From assembly GCA_020342235.1 (NCBI GenBank), contig CP073215.1, forward strand, positions 372,001 through 436,000: DNA of 64,000 nt, read 5' to 3'. Of this stretch, positions 19,327-28,230 are shown piece after piece. Under the pieces are notes generated by a model. The model worked only from the letters and a program-made list of their open reading frames with translations, made no database searches and had not been told where the DNA came from. A program made the translations under genes and the position numbers. Origin of the DNA: Saccharomycopsis phalli. Its lineage: Eukaryota; Ascomycota; Saccharomycetes; Ascoideales; Saccharomycopsidaceae. The number at the start of each line of letters is the position of its first letter. The stretch's first letter is position 1.

Positions 19327-22300
19327 ATGATGCATCCTGCAAGCGTCCTGCAGTTCCCCTCTGAATTAACATTGACTGGTCCAGAGACTTATCATGTTTG
19401 GATGAAGGAACTCGAGGACTTTCTTTTTGGCTTCGGGGTCGGCTTACTTCAATACGCCGAAAATGGAACTCTGAGCATCGAACTGGACGATATCTCGGAC
19501 ATTTCTTCTGCTTTCTTTATTGAACAATTGGATAGCGTGTTTGGTATTGTTCTCAAGGCAAGTATTAGCCAAGAGATTCGCGGAATTATTCGCTCCACGC
19601 ACTCACGTCTGACTGCTAGAAATCAATTTTTGTTTCTTCAAGAGAAGTATGGTACTCTTCCACTCCCAGTGGCTCTCACTAGCGCTGGGATTCTGGAAGA
19701 GGCTACTAGGCCCACTGAGTTTGTTGACATCAGGGCAATGCTTCAACGCAAAAATTTGTTGGTTAGGCAGCAATTGACTAAGGAGGCAATCATTGCATTA
19801 TGGACTTTGGATAACATGATGCAACTTGGTGTGCCATATCCGGTTATCTCAAGCGTCATTAAAGAGCTTGAACACAAGGGGATTACTACTAATACTCTTC
19901 TGTATCAGGTCTTGCATGAGATAACTGGATCGCATGAGTATGTTCGTCTGAACAGTCTTGCACTTTTGGGACACGATTCTCTGTCTAAGAAGACGTCCAA
20001 ACCTCGTCGCAAAGGTAAAAAGAAGGATAAGCAACAACCATATGATGAGGAGTCTCCTCAAGGTATGTTGGCTTATTCCTTCCTTGGACATCTGTTACTG
20101 ATACCAACATTTCTTGATACTGGTGCCAGTGGACATTTCTTTTCTGACATTCGTTTCTTTCAAGACATGATTCCAGAGAATGGCTCTATTCTGGGTGTTG
20201 CTGGAAACCTTGCAATTGTTGGGAAAGGTACAGTTCGGATTTCTACTTCAGCTGGACCTTTTATTCTACATGATGTTGGTTACACTCCTAACGGTATTGC
20301 TAACCTTATCTCGGTTGGAAAAGCTTCTAATCATAAGTTAGAGTTTCTCTTCAATCATCAAGGTGCCACTATCCGCTCCACCAAGAAAATGCTTGCTCAT
20401 CGAGATCCACTTTCAAACCTTTACACTGTTTCATGTGAACCTTCTACTGTGATTCCGAAGCAGATTGCTTACAAGGCTGTGTCCTCTGGCCGTGATATTG
20501 ATCGCTGGCATAGAAGACTTGGCCACCCTAGCGCTTCTGTTATGGCCTCGCTTGTTAAGATCCATCCACTCTGGAAGGCTGGTCAGAGTTTACTGAGTTG
20601 TACCGGATGTATTACTGGTAAAACTGTTGACTCTACTCCTAAAGAACGGACCACCAATCCTTCTCAGCCACTTGAGTTAGTCCATGCGGATCTTTGTGGG
20701 CCATTTAACTACGGATCCTACGATGCATCTCGGTATTTCTTGACTATTATTGACGGCTATACAAAATGGACCACTGTTGTTTGCCTCAATAAGAAATCTG
20801 GATGCACTCAAGGTATCATTAATTTTATTAATACCTCTGAAACAATGTTCCGCAGTAAAGGATTGACTTACTGCGTTGGTACTCTCCGTACAGATAATGG
20901 AGGTGAGTTTGTGAGTGAGGAATTGACTAACTTCCTCACCAAGCGTGGCATCTCTCACGAAACCACGGTTCCCCATCATTCGTATCAAAATGGCGTTGCC
21001 GAACGAATGAACCGTACACTTCAAGATAAAGCCCGCGCTCTTATGCTTCATACCAATGTTCCAGCTCAACTTTGGCCTGAAGCAATCAATACTGCTGTTT
21101 TTTTGGCTAATTGTACGCCATCACGCTCTATTGATTTTGATGTCCCATACAAACGATGGTATGGTCGCTCTTTCAACTACAAATTTCTCCGAGAATTTGG
21201 ATGTGTTGCTTATGCTATTATTCCTAAGGCCCTCCGTCAAGGAAAGCTCGATGCTAAAGCCTCTCCTTGTGTCATGATTGGCTATGAATTGCAACGAAAA
21301 GCATATCGACTCTATGACCCCAGAACAAATAAGGTTATTTGCGCTGCTCAAGCAATTTTTGAGGAGGATAAATTCTTTTATCCAACTGTGTCTCTGGCGC
21401 TGACTAGCACAATCAATCCTCCTCAAATTTCTGGGGTTGGCAATCCAAAGATTGGAGGGATTCATTCTCTACCTATGAATTCTCAGCCAGCTATTTCTAT
21501 GACTAGAGATGAATTGACAGTTGAATCCGAGCTTGACCCTCTGGACACCTCGTTGATAGTGGACGATAATGATACAGTATCTAAATCAGATGCATACGGT
21601 AATGCGTCTGAGTTGGCTGAAGATACTGGATCTGAGCTTGGTTACTTAAGGGATCATAATACTGCCTTAATTCGCACTGCTGCTCGCGAAATTGGAAATG
21701 AATTAGTTGTTTCTGGTTCATCCAAGTCAAATGAACTAACTATCGCTGATGCTTCAGATGCTGAAATTAACCTGTCCTCTACTATTGATCTGATTGATGT
21801 GAGTAATCCTAATGGTTCTAATGAGAATCATCTTGTCCTTGATGATCCTCAACCAAGTCGTGAAGCCATCACGTACCCTGGATTTCTGCACACGCCAGAA
21901 GAGCCTGAGTCTCATGCGGATGAGATCAGTGACTCAGAGATATCTGACCCCAGACGGTTGGAATATATCCCTGGAACTACTGACCTGGTTGCAGGTAGTA
22001 CTTCGGGATCACCCCAACTTCAGGTTGTGAAATATGTATCACAATCTACTTCTGCGGAGTCTGATGCTTCACTGTCGCTGGACAATCATGTTGCCCAACA
22101 AACATCACTGTCTCGTCCTGCTACTCCTCAAGCACAAGAAGTTCCTTATACCAATCCCATTGATTATAAGAACTCCAGTTCATCTCACAATCTCTTCAAG
22201 TATGATCGGTCTCCGTCAGACAAGCGGCCTATCCCATATCCAAGGGTTAAGCGCTATGATCCCAACTATAACCCGTTTTGTGGTGATATACCTCCGACTA

Positions 22301-24288
22301 CTTTTGATAATCTTCCAAAGACACCTCAAAATGAGATTATCTATAAGTACTACGGAAAGCTGAAGATTTCACGTACTAAAATTCCGGATTCTGATCTCAG
22401 ATATCTGGAAGGTGTATCTACTTCAGCTGGTCCTCCTCCTCCTCTGCCGCCTTCGCCGCCTCCGCCTCCACCTTCTGCTTTGCCGCAAAAGCGTCTTATC
22501 CGTCACAAAGGCTCCCAACCTAAGCCACTTTTTCCTGGTCCGCTTAGTTCTGACGAACATGATCCTACTACCCACCGTTCGTCTTCAGGGAGGGATAAGA
22601 AGCCTCGTGTCTCTGATATTGTCACAAATGGTTCTTCTAATGATGGTGTCCTGACATCTGTTAAGACGCCACTCTCAGATGACACAGATGAATCCGATAT
22701 GAATACGAATGGTGTGAATTATCCTGCTACTTGTTTTATGGCTGCTAAGCATTCTCTTGAGAATGTACCTATGACATTTGATCAAGCTGTTACTTCTGAT
22801 GATGCTTACTTATGGAAAGATGCTATTCAAAAGGAAATGGAAGCCCACTATGAGAATCAGACTTTTCTGTTAGTTCCACCTAAGCAAGGTCGTCGACCTA
22901 TTACTTGCCGTTGGGTTTTTACAATTAAGAGTGATGGTCAACACAAGGCACGACTTGTGGCTAGAGGTTTTACTCAGATTAAAGGACTTGATTATGTGGA
23001 AACTTTTGCGCCTGTCATTAGGTATGCTTCTATTCGAATCATGTTGTCCATTGCTGCAAGATATAGACTTACTATTCATCAGATGGATGTGAAAACGGCT
23101 TTTCTCAATGGTGATTTAAGGGAAGACCTTTACATGATTCAACCTGAAGGTTTTGTGGTCAAAGGAAAAGAAGATCATGTTCTTAAGCTTAATAAGTCGA
23201 TTTATGGTTTGAAGCAAGCTCCAATGGTTTGGAATGACAAAATCAATGAAGTGTTACATGTGATTGGTTTTAAGCAAAACTCTGCGGAGTATTGTTTGTA
23301 TTCTAAGAAAAATGGGAATTTGTTTATTATGGTCGCACTTTATGTCGACGATCTTCTCATTGCTGGAAATAATCAGACTGAAATTGATAAGGTTAAAGCT
23401 CAATTGATGCTGCACTTTAAGATGAAAAACCTAGGAGTTGCTAGCAAGTTTCTTGGAATGAACATTAGTCAAGATAAGGCCTCAATACTGCTTTCTCTTC
23501 ATGATTATGTTCACCTGATGCTAAAGGAGTATCAGATGGTAGATTGCAATCCTATCTACACACCAGCGGATCCTAATCAGGATCTAACTATAACTGATGA
23601 CTCAAAGGACTGGGATGCCACAATGTATCGATCCTTGGTTGGTAAATTACTTTTTGCTGTTAATACGGTCCGGTTTGATATTGCTTATATTGTTGGTGTG
23701 TTATCAAGATATTTACAATCTCCAAAGGAAAAGCATTGGGTTGCTGCGAAGCGTGTTCTTAGATATTTGAAGGCAACAGAGGATATGAAAATTGTTTATT
23801 CCAGAAAGGATCATGGGAATTATCTTTTGGGATATTGTGATGCTGACTGGGCTACTGATAAGACGGAAAGAAAGTCAACTACTGGTTTCATGTTTAGGTA
23901 TAGCGGTGGTGCTATTACTTGGAGATCTAGAAAACAGTCGACTATTGCTTTGTCGACAGCAGAAGCCGAATACATGGCATTAACTGACGGTATTAAAGAT
24001 GCTCTATGGTTACAGCAGGTGTTTGCAGAACTTGGTATCCCCTTGGCAAAATTGATAGTTCATGATGACAATGTGAGCTGCGTTAATATTGCTAAAAACC
24101 CAGTGTCACATGATCGAACTAAACATATTGATATCAAGCATCACTTTATCAGGCATCATGTGAAAAATGGCAACATTGAACTACGACACCTAACTACTGA
24201 CAAGATGCTAGCTGATATGCTTACCAAGGGATTATCAAGAGAGCAATTTCAAAAACTTCGGATGCTGAGTGGTATGAGGAAATTTTAA
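19327..24288 (+). CDS. A1 Gag-Pol polyprotein (copia)
   Basis: A single 1653-residue frame carries all domains in copia order. Gag is at about 1-245 and has no zinc knuckle. Protease has LDTGASGHFFSD (about 263-274). The GAG-pre-integrase motif is WHRRLGHP; integrase has LRTDNGGEF and HHSYQNGVAERMNRTL. A Pro/Ser-rich spacer with a polyproline run is near 1035-1055. Reverse transcriptase has KARLVARGFTQ, MDVKTAFLNGDL and YVDDLLIAG; RNase H has GYCDADWATD and STAEAEYMAL. In other A copies the gag start codon lies inside the 5' LTR (MSAKERLSKLQQ), so here the first Met is internal. The fused gag-pol and iMet-half primer resemble Ty5 and Drosophila copia. Confidence 0.92.
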   Translation: MMHPASVLQFPSELTLTGPETYHVWMKELEDFLFGFGVGLLQYAENGTLSIELDDISDISSAFFIEQLDSVFGIVLKASISQEIRGIIRSTHSRLTARNQFLFLQEKYGTLPLPVALTSAGILEEATRPTEFVDIRAMLQRKNLLVRQQLTKEAIIALWTLDNMMQLGVPYPVISSVIKELEHKGITTNTLLYQVLHEITGSHEYVRLNSLALLGHDSLSKKTSKPRRKGKKKDKQQPYDEESPQGMLAYSFLGHLLLIPTFLDTGASGHFFSDIRFFQDMIPENGSILGVAGNLAIVGKGTVRISTSAGPFILHDVGYTPNGIANLISVGKASNHKLEFLFNHQGATIRSTKKMLAHRDPLSNLYTVSCEPSTVIPKQIAYKAVSSGRDIDRWHRRLGHPSASVMASLVKIHPLWKAGQSLLSCTGCITGKTVDSTPKERTTNPSQPLELVHADLCGPFNYGSYDASRYFLTIIDGYTKWTTVVCLNKKSGCTQGIINFINTSETMFRSKGLTYCVGTLRTDNGGEFVSEELTNFLTKRGISHETTVPHHSYQNGVAERMNRTLQDKARALMLHTNVPAQLWPEAINTAVFLANCTPSRSIDFDVPYKRWYGRSFNYKFLREFGCVAYAIIPKALRQGKLDAKASPCVMIGYELQRKAYRLYDPRTNKVICAAQAIFEEDKFFYPTVSLALTSTINPPQISGVGNPKIGGIHSLPMNSQPAISMTRDELTVESELDPLDTSLIVDDNDTVSKSDAYGNASELAEDTGSELGYLRDHNTALIRTAAREIGNELVVSGSSKSNELTIADASDAEINLSSTIDLIDVSNPNGSNENHLVLDDPQPSREAITYPGFLHTPEEPESHADEISDSEISDPRRLEYIPGTTDLVAGSTSGSPQLQVVKYVSQSTSAESDASLSLDNHVAQQTSLSRPATPQAQEVPYTNPIDYKNSSSSHNLFKYDRSPSDKRPIPYPRVKRYDPNYNPFCGDIPPTTFDNLPKTPQNEIIYKYYGKLKISRTKIPDSDLRYLEGVSTSAGPPPPLPPSPPPPPPSALPQKRLIRHKGSQPKPLFPGPLSSDEHDPTTHRSSSGRDKKPRVSDIVTNGSSNDGVLTSVKTPLSDDTDESDMNTNGVNYPATCFMAAKHSLENVPMTFDQAVTSDDAYLWKDAIQKEMEAHYENQTFLLVPPKQGRRPITCRWVFTIKSDGQHKARLVARGFTQIKGLDYVETFAPVIRYASIRIMLSIAARYRLTIHQMDVKTAFLNGDLREDLYMIQPEGFVVKGKEDHVLKLNKSIYGLKQAPMVWNDKINEVLHVIGFKQNSAEYCLYSKKNGNLFIMVALYVDDLLIAGNNQTEIDKVKAQLMLHFKMKNLGVASKFLGMNISQDKASILLSLHDYVHLMLKEYQMVDCNPIYTPADPNQDLTITDDSKDWDATMYRSLVGKLLFAVNTVRFDIAYIVGVLSRYLQSPKEKHWVAAKRVLRYLKATEDMKIVYSRKDHGNYLLGYCDADWATDKTERKSTTGFMFRYSGGAITWRSRKQSTIALSTAEAEYMALTDGIKDALWLQQVFAELGIPLAKLIVHDDNVSCVNIAKNPVSHDRTKHIDIKHHFIRHHVKNGNIELRHLTTDKMLADMLTKGLSREQFQKLRMLSGMRKF

Positions 24289-24299
24289 TTATGGGAGGG

Positions 24300-24569
24300 T
24301 GTTGTGATGATTAAAATCCGAGACGGCATTAGCTATCGGCATTGGTTAAACGGCATTAGCTAAACAGCATTAGCTAAACGGCATTACAATACGCCGTAGC
24401 TAAATGGCATTAGTTAAGCGGCATTACGACACGCCGTAGCTTATAAGAGGACTATAAATAAGAGGCAATGTGCCCACAATAAGTAAGTAGTTTACCTATA
24501 AGATAAATAAGTTAATACAAACAGTTTATCAAAGATGTCAGCTAAAGAAAGACTTTCCAAATTACAACA
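24300..24569 (+). repeat. A1 3' LTR (subtype I)
   Basis: TGTTGTGATGATTAAAATCC to CCAAATTACAACA, 270 bp, preceded by the purine tract GGGAGGG. It holds copies of a GGCATTAGCTAAAC-type repeat, a TATA box (GGACTATAAATAAG) and, near its end, the gag start codon of the family. Confidence 0.93.
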
Positions 24570-25963
24570 AAGAACACAAAGCTTTATTGAATTTTTATCT
24601 GGCCAGAAAATTAATTGGCAACGACGTGTTAGTTTTCCGCACGTCTCTGTTGGATCACTCCAAGGTATGTCTACCCAGAGGCAGGTGGCAGACCAAGATG
24701 ATACACATGTACCACAACGCTGCTGGTAGTCTACACATGGGTCCTCATAAGATGGTACGGCAAATCCAGTCGCTGGGCTTTTACTGGCCCGGAATGGAGC
24801 GTTCTATACGCAAACACCTACTTAGATGCGAAACATGCCGAACCATCAAACCCTCCAACCAAGCAACTAATGGGCTTGCTCAACCGCTAGAAGTCCCTAT
24901 TGCTAGGTGGGCAGATCTCTCTATGGATTTCATCTCAGGGTTCCCAGAGGATGAAGGATACGATTGTATATTGGTCGTGGTCGACCGTCTTACAAAGCGG
25001 GCGAAATTCATTCCATGCAAGAAAACGTGTACAGCAGAACAGTTTGGTGAATTATTTTTCAGACACATTGTGTGTGAACATGGAGTACCTAGGTCGATAA
25101 TATCGGACCGAGGAATATTATTTGTGAACAACTTTTGGAAGACAGTTACAGAAAGAATGGGAATTGATCATCGACTATCCACCAGTGCACATCCCCAAAC
25201 CGATGGCCAAACGGAAAGAATGAATCGCAACTTGATACAGGCTCTTAGAGTGTGCAAGAAGGTACAGGGAAACCTGTGGTGCCGAATGTTACCAGTGGCA
25301 CAGTTCGCGTACAACAGCCAGTATCAAGAATCTATTAAAACATCTCCTTTCTTTGCAGATCTAGGCTATCATCCAAGATACTGGGAGATAGTGGTAGGAT
25401 ACGATATACCTAGACTTTTCAATGACAAAAGGATTGTGGCTGGCAATGCGTTTGTGGAAACACAGGATAAAAATATGGAATGGCTTAAACTGAACATGGC
25501 TGAAGCTCAGATTAGACAGAGTTATCAGACGAACAAGCATCGAACCGATGTAACCTTCAAAGACGGAGAATTAGCTTTACTACAAAGAAAGGCTCTTTCA
25601 ACGTCCTCAGAACGAGAAAAGAAATTTGAAGCCCCATTTACTGGGCCGTTCCGCGTGACTCCTACCGACAACCCAAACAGCTACGTTGTGCAGGTAGGTC
25701 CCAGAAAGAAATTAACAGTCAATGTGAAAAATTTAAGGAAGTATTACTCAACGGAACTTGCGGAAACTGGTAGTTGGTATGAGGAAAACATAGAACTGAT
25801 TGTGTTAATTCTCGAAATCAGTGATCACCATGCGGTAGTACTCTATAGGGACAAACCTGTCCCAGTCACGATTCCCGCACGTTGGATTGCGAAAATTTCA
25901 GACAAACTTATGAACCATCTACTCCAAGACCTTGAAGAATTCGAACCCTTACGGGATTGGTAG
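24570..25963 (+). CDS. G1 Pol, second part: integrase
   Basis: After the A1 duplication the gypsy frame resumes. It shows the H2C2 zinc domain (HNAAGSLHMGPHKM.. and CETC), the catalytic core (DLSMDFISGFPE; SDRGILFVNNFW; HPQTDGQTERMNR) and a GPY/F-type module (FTGPFRVTPT). A further C-terminal block (AVVLYRDKPVPVTIPARWI) is shared with G2 and G3. Nothing resembling a canonical chromodomain is seen. Confidence 0.88.
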
Positions 25964-25997
25964 GTTAAGGGACGACCTACGCTTCAGGGGGGGAAAC

Positions 25998-26439
25998 TGT
26001 AACGGGCAATCCTCGGTACCTCTCCTCTGGAGTATAGAAGTTACACGTGAATGGCACGTGAATGCATACAACATGCAATGAACAACAGGAAGAGGAGCGG
26101 GCTTGTGGGTGAACAAGGTATAACCCTTGTGAAGATACGTCTTTAGGTCACGTACATCAAGATACCGGTATACTCTTTCCTATTAAGGATAAAGAAGGTC
26201 TAGGCCGTCCTAAAAGGGATTCTGACGCCTTTACCAGACGCAAGTCAATGGCACACCGCCACCATATAGAATAATATAAATAGCTGGGAAACCTGCTATG
26301 AAGCTAACTCACTCTGGGAGAAATTCCATCTTAGCTTATTACAACAAACATTATTGTAAGCTTCTTCTATCCCCTCGGAATAGTACTTTTATTGAGGTAA
26401 TACTGAATATCCTGACGATTTGGGATATTGATTATTACA
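25998..26439 (+). repeat. G1 3' LTR
   Basis: 442 bp, identical by eye to the 5' LTR. TTGTT follows directly and matches the pentamer before the 5' LTR. Confidence 0.95.
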
Positions 26440-26445
26440 TTGTTT

Positions 26446-26787
26446 TGTAACGGGAATTGGTCAGGATCATTGAGCACGTGTTAATTGTCACGTGCCAAGT
26501 TAAAAGTTATGAATCCATCTAAACATATGAATACATCGAATGATATTATTACATCTAAAGACATGAATCCAGTTAAAGATATTTGGGTGAAAAGATATAA
26601 GCCTCCACAGTAGTGGCAAATATTACTATATATAGCGCTTAATAAAAGGCGTAAAAAGGATTAACGAAATCTTACAAGACTTCTTAGAACATCCTACAAC
26701 TTATTCTGTGTAGTTTTACTAAGGATTAATTCGACTATTCAGCATAATAAGTGTTTTAACGAGAGAACTTGAACATTTCTCGTTACA
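26446..26787 (+). repeat. Solo LTR, family F, target duplication TGTTT
   Basis: TGTAACGGGAATTGG to TTTCTCGTTACA, 342 bp, flanked by TGTTT on both sides. It is a gypsy-type LTR by its ends. It lies directly behind G1 and is one layer of the tRNA-Arg insertion stack. Confidence 0.88.
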
Positions 26788-26791
26788 TGTT

Positions 26792-27077
26792 TGTAACCAG
26801 GAAGGTACACCTCCCTGGTTAGGAGAAATGATACAGCGGTTAGAGACCCTGGTTGTATATGTGCACGTGACGGGAGGAAGCCGGGTTATATATGCACGTG
26901 AGAGGAATGAAGCCCTGGTAAGGGGTGAGTATAAATATACAAACGGTGGCGTGAAGGAGGTCACGCAAGGTTACGGTCATAATATTGTAAGCTTTCATAT
27001 ACGTGAATAAGGAATCACAGACGCCTTATTCAGCATAACCAGCATTCTCCGAAGTAGATCGGATCTAACTGGTTACA
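26792..27077 (+). repeat. Solo LTR, family H
   Basis: TGTAACCAGGAAGG to TCTAACTGGTTACA, 286 bp, with 'gagtataaatata' as TATA box. The flanking pentamers are TTGTT and TTGTG (one difference) once the later F insertion is discounted. Confidence 0.82.
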
Positions 27078-27080
27078 TTG

Positions 27081-27843
27081 TGTAACGATAAAATATCGTT
27101 TACACTAGACACGTGGGATACACGTGTCGGTCACATGGAATGGCACGTGAACATCACATGCCAGCGTGCGGATAAGGGATGATGCCGATAGTGACGAGAA
27201 AGGAAGTCAAAGCACTGCCGTGTACAGAGATGAGTATGGAAGAATCCCAAAAGGGATTTGAGGCAACCTTTAATTAAGGAAGTAATCCTGTCTCTGGAGT
27301 AATATAAATACAGAAGGGAATAGCTAATAAATCATCAAGTAACTTAGAGATACAGTGTAATGAGGAAGAGTTACTATATTACATACAGTCTGAGATAACT
27401 ATATGTCGTAGTTTATATTTCGGTCTGATTAGACATAGTATTATGATGAACTATAAACTACTTAATTATTTGTTTTGTTCCTTTAGGATATGGATAACCG
27501 GATTGGGCTCTGCTAGATATAATGTCTAGCTTGAATTGTTTAGGTAAGTTGTCCTTTCTATAAAGAGGAAGTCCTCTTTATATAGACGTTAGGAGGTCCT
27601 CCGAGGGATTAATCTTCCAATGATATTGTACTCAATCCTATTGGAGGACCACATCCACCGTCTAATCAAGGGTGGAGGTTGGTGAGACATCACCAACGCC
27701 AACCTCGCATCAGTGAACTATTCTGCAGTGGTTGTGAACCACGACACTATACAACTTATATCTTGTAGTTAACAATACTTCATATTGTTAATTGGTCGAT
27801 TTATAAGTGATTGTAACAATACCACCAGGATTTTATTGTTACA
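27081..27843 (+). repeat. Solo LTR, family D (D1), split by LTR E
   Basis: The outer parts (27081-27403 and 27747-27843) match, in the opposite orientation, the D LTR at 51513-51895, from TGTAACGATAAAATATCG to the end ATTGTTACA. CGTTG follows it, and the same CGTTG lies before the whole stack at 15607-15611. Confidence 0.85.
27404..27746 (-). repeat. Solo LTR, family E, target duplication CTATA
   Basis: 343 bp with ends TGTCGTAG and CCACGACA on the plus strand, flanked by CTATA on both sides, inserted in D1. Its reverse complement resembles the LTR of copia element C at both ends (TGTCGTG start; 'aaaggaaca' near the end), so it is probably a relative in minus orientation. Confidence 0.8.
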
Positions 27844-27849
27844 CGTTGT

Positions 27850-27935
27850 TGTAACAAGAATTAGTCAAGTTATCTCGTTAAAACACTTATTATGCTGAAT
27901 AGTCAAGTTAATCCTTAGTAAAACTACACAGTATA
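27850..27935 (-). repeat. Fragment of an F-type LTR
   Basis: TGTAACAAGAATTAGTC to 'agtaaaactacacag' is the reverse complement of the 3' end of the F LTR, somewhat diverged. Element C cuts it off on the right. Confidence 0.7.
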
Positions 27936-28230
27936 TGTCGTGATCACCTGATGTTCCGATATTACAAGACTACATTGCATGGGCGGTGCTCACTTGTGTA
28001 TCAGGGACAATGGTCATACTATGGTGATACAAGGGTGAACACTCTGTGTAGCAACATAGGATGACCACTGGAACGACCATATAAGACTAGGTAGAAAACT
28101 ACCTAGGACATCTATCGTTTGAAGGACCTTTGGTTTAGATTCAATCATTCAATCTTAAAGGAACAACAAAATAGAGTTTATATTAGTGCTTCATAGTCAT
28201 TAATTACCCCTACATATATAAACTTTAACA
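27936..28230 (+). repeat. Element C 5' LTR
   Basis: TGTCGTGATCACCTGATG to AAACTTTAACA, 295 bp. Its last base is the A of the gag start codon. Confidence 0.75.

Larger units (their letters stand above)
19323..24569 (+). mobile_element. Copia (Ty5-like) element A1 nested in G1 pol
   Basis: A1 starts at the primer site GGTTATGATGC and ends with an LTR (24300-24569). AAGAA stands directly before its first base and directly after its last (24570-24574), a clean 5-bp target duplication, yet an LTR is seen only at the 3' end. Its long reading frame looks whole. It is nearly identical to A2 and A3 but lacks several substitutions those two share. Confidence 0.9.
15614..26439 (+). mobile_element. Ty3/gypsy element G1, split by copia element A1
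   Basis: G1 has 442-bp LTRs at both ends that look identical, a target duplication TTGTT (15609-15613 and 26440-26444), a tRNA-iMet primer site and a purine tract (AGGGGGGGGAAAC) before the 3' LTR. Its first base lies 16 nt upstream of the mature 5' end of tRNA-Arg. The coding region is interrupted by A1 (19323-24569); otherwise it looks whole. Identical LTRs point to a very recent insertion, and A1 is more recent still. Confidence 0.95.
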
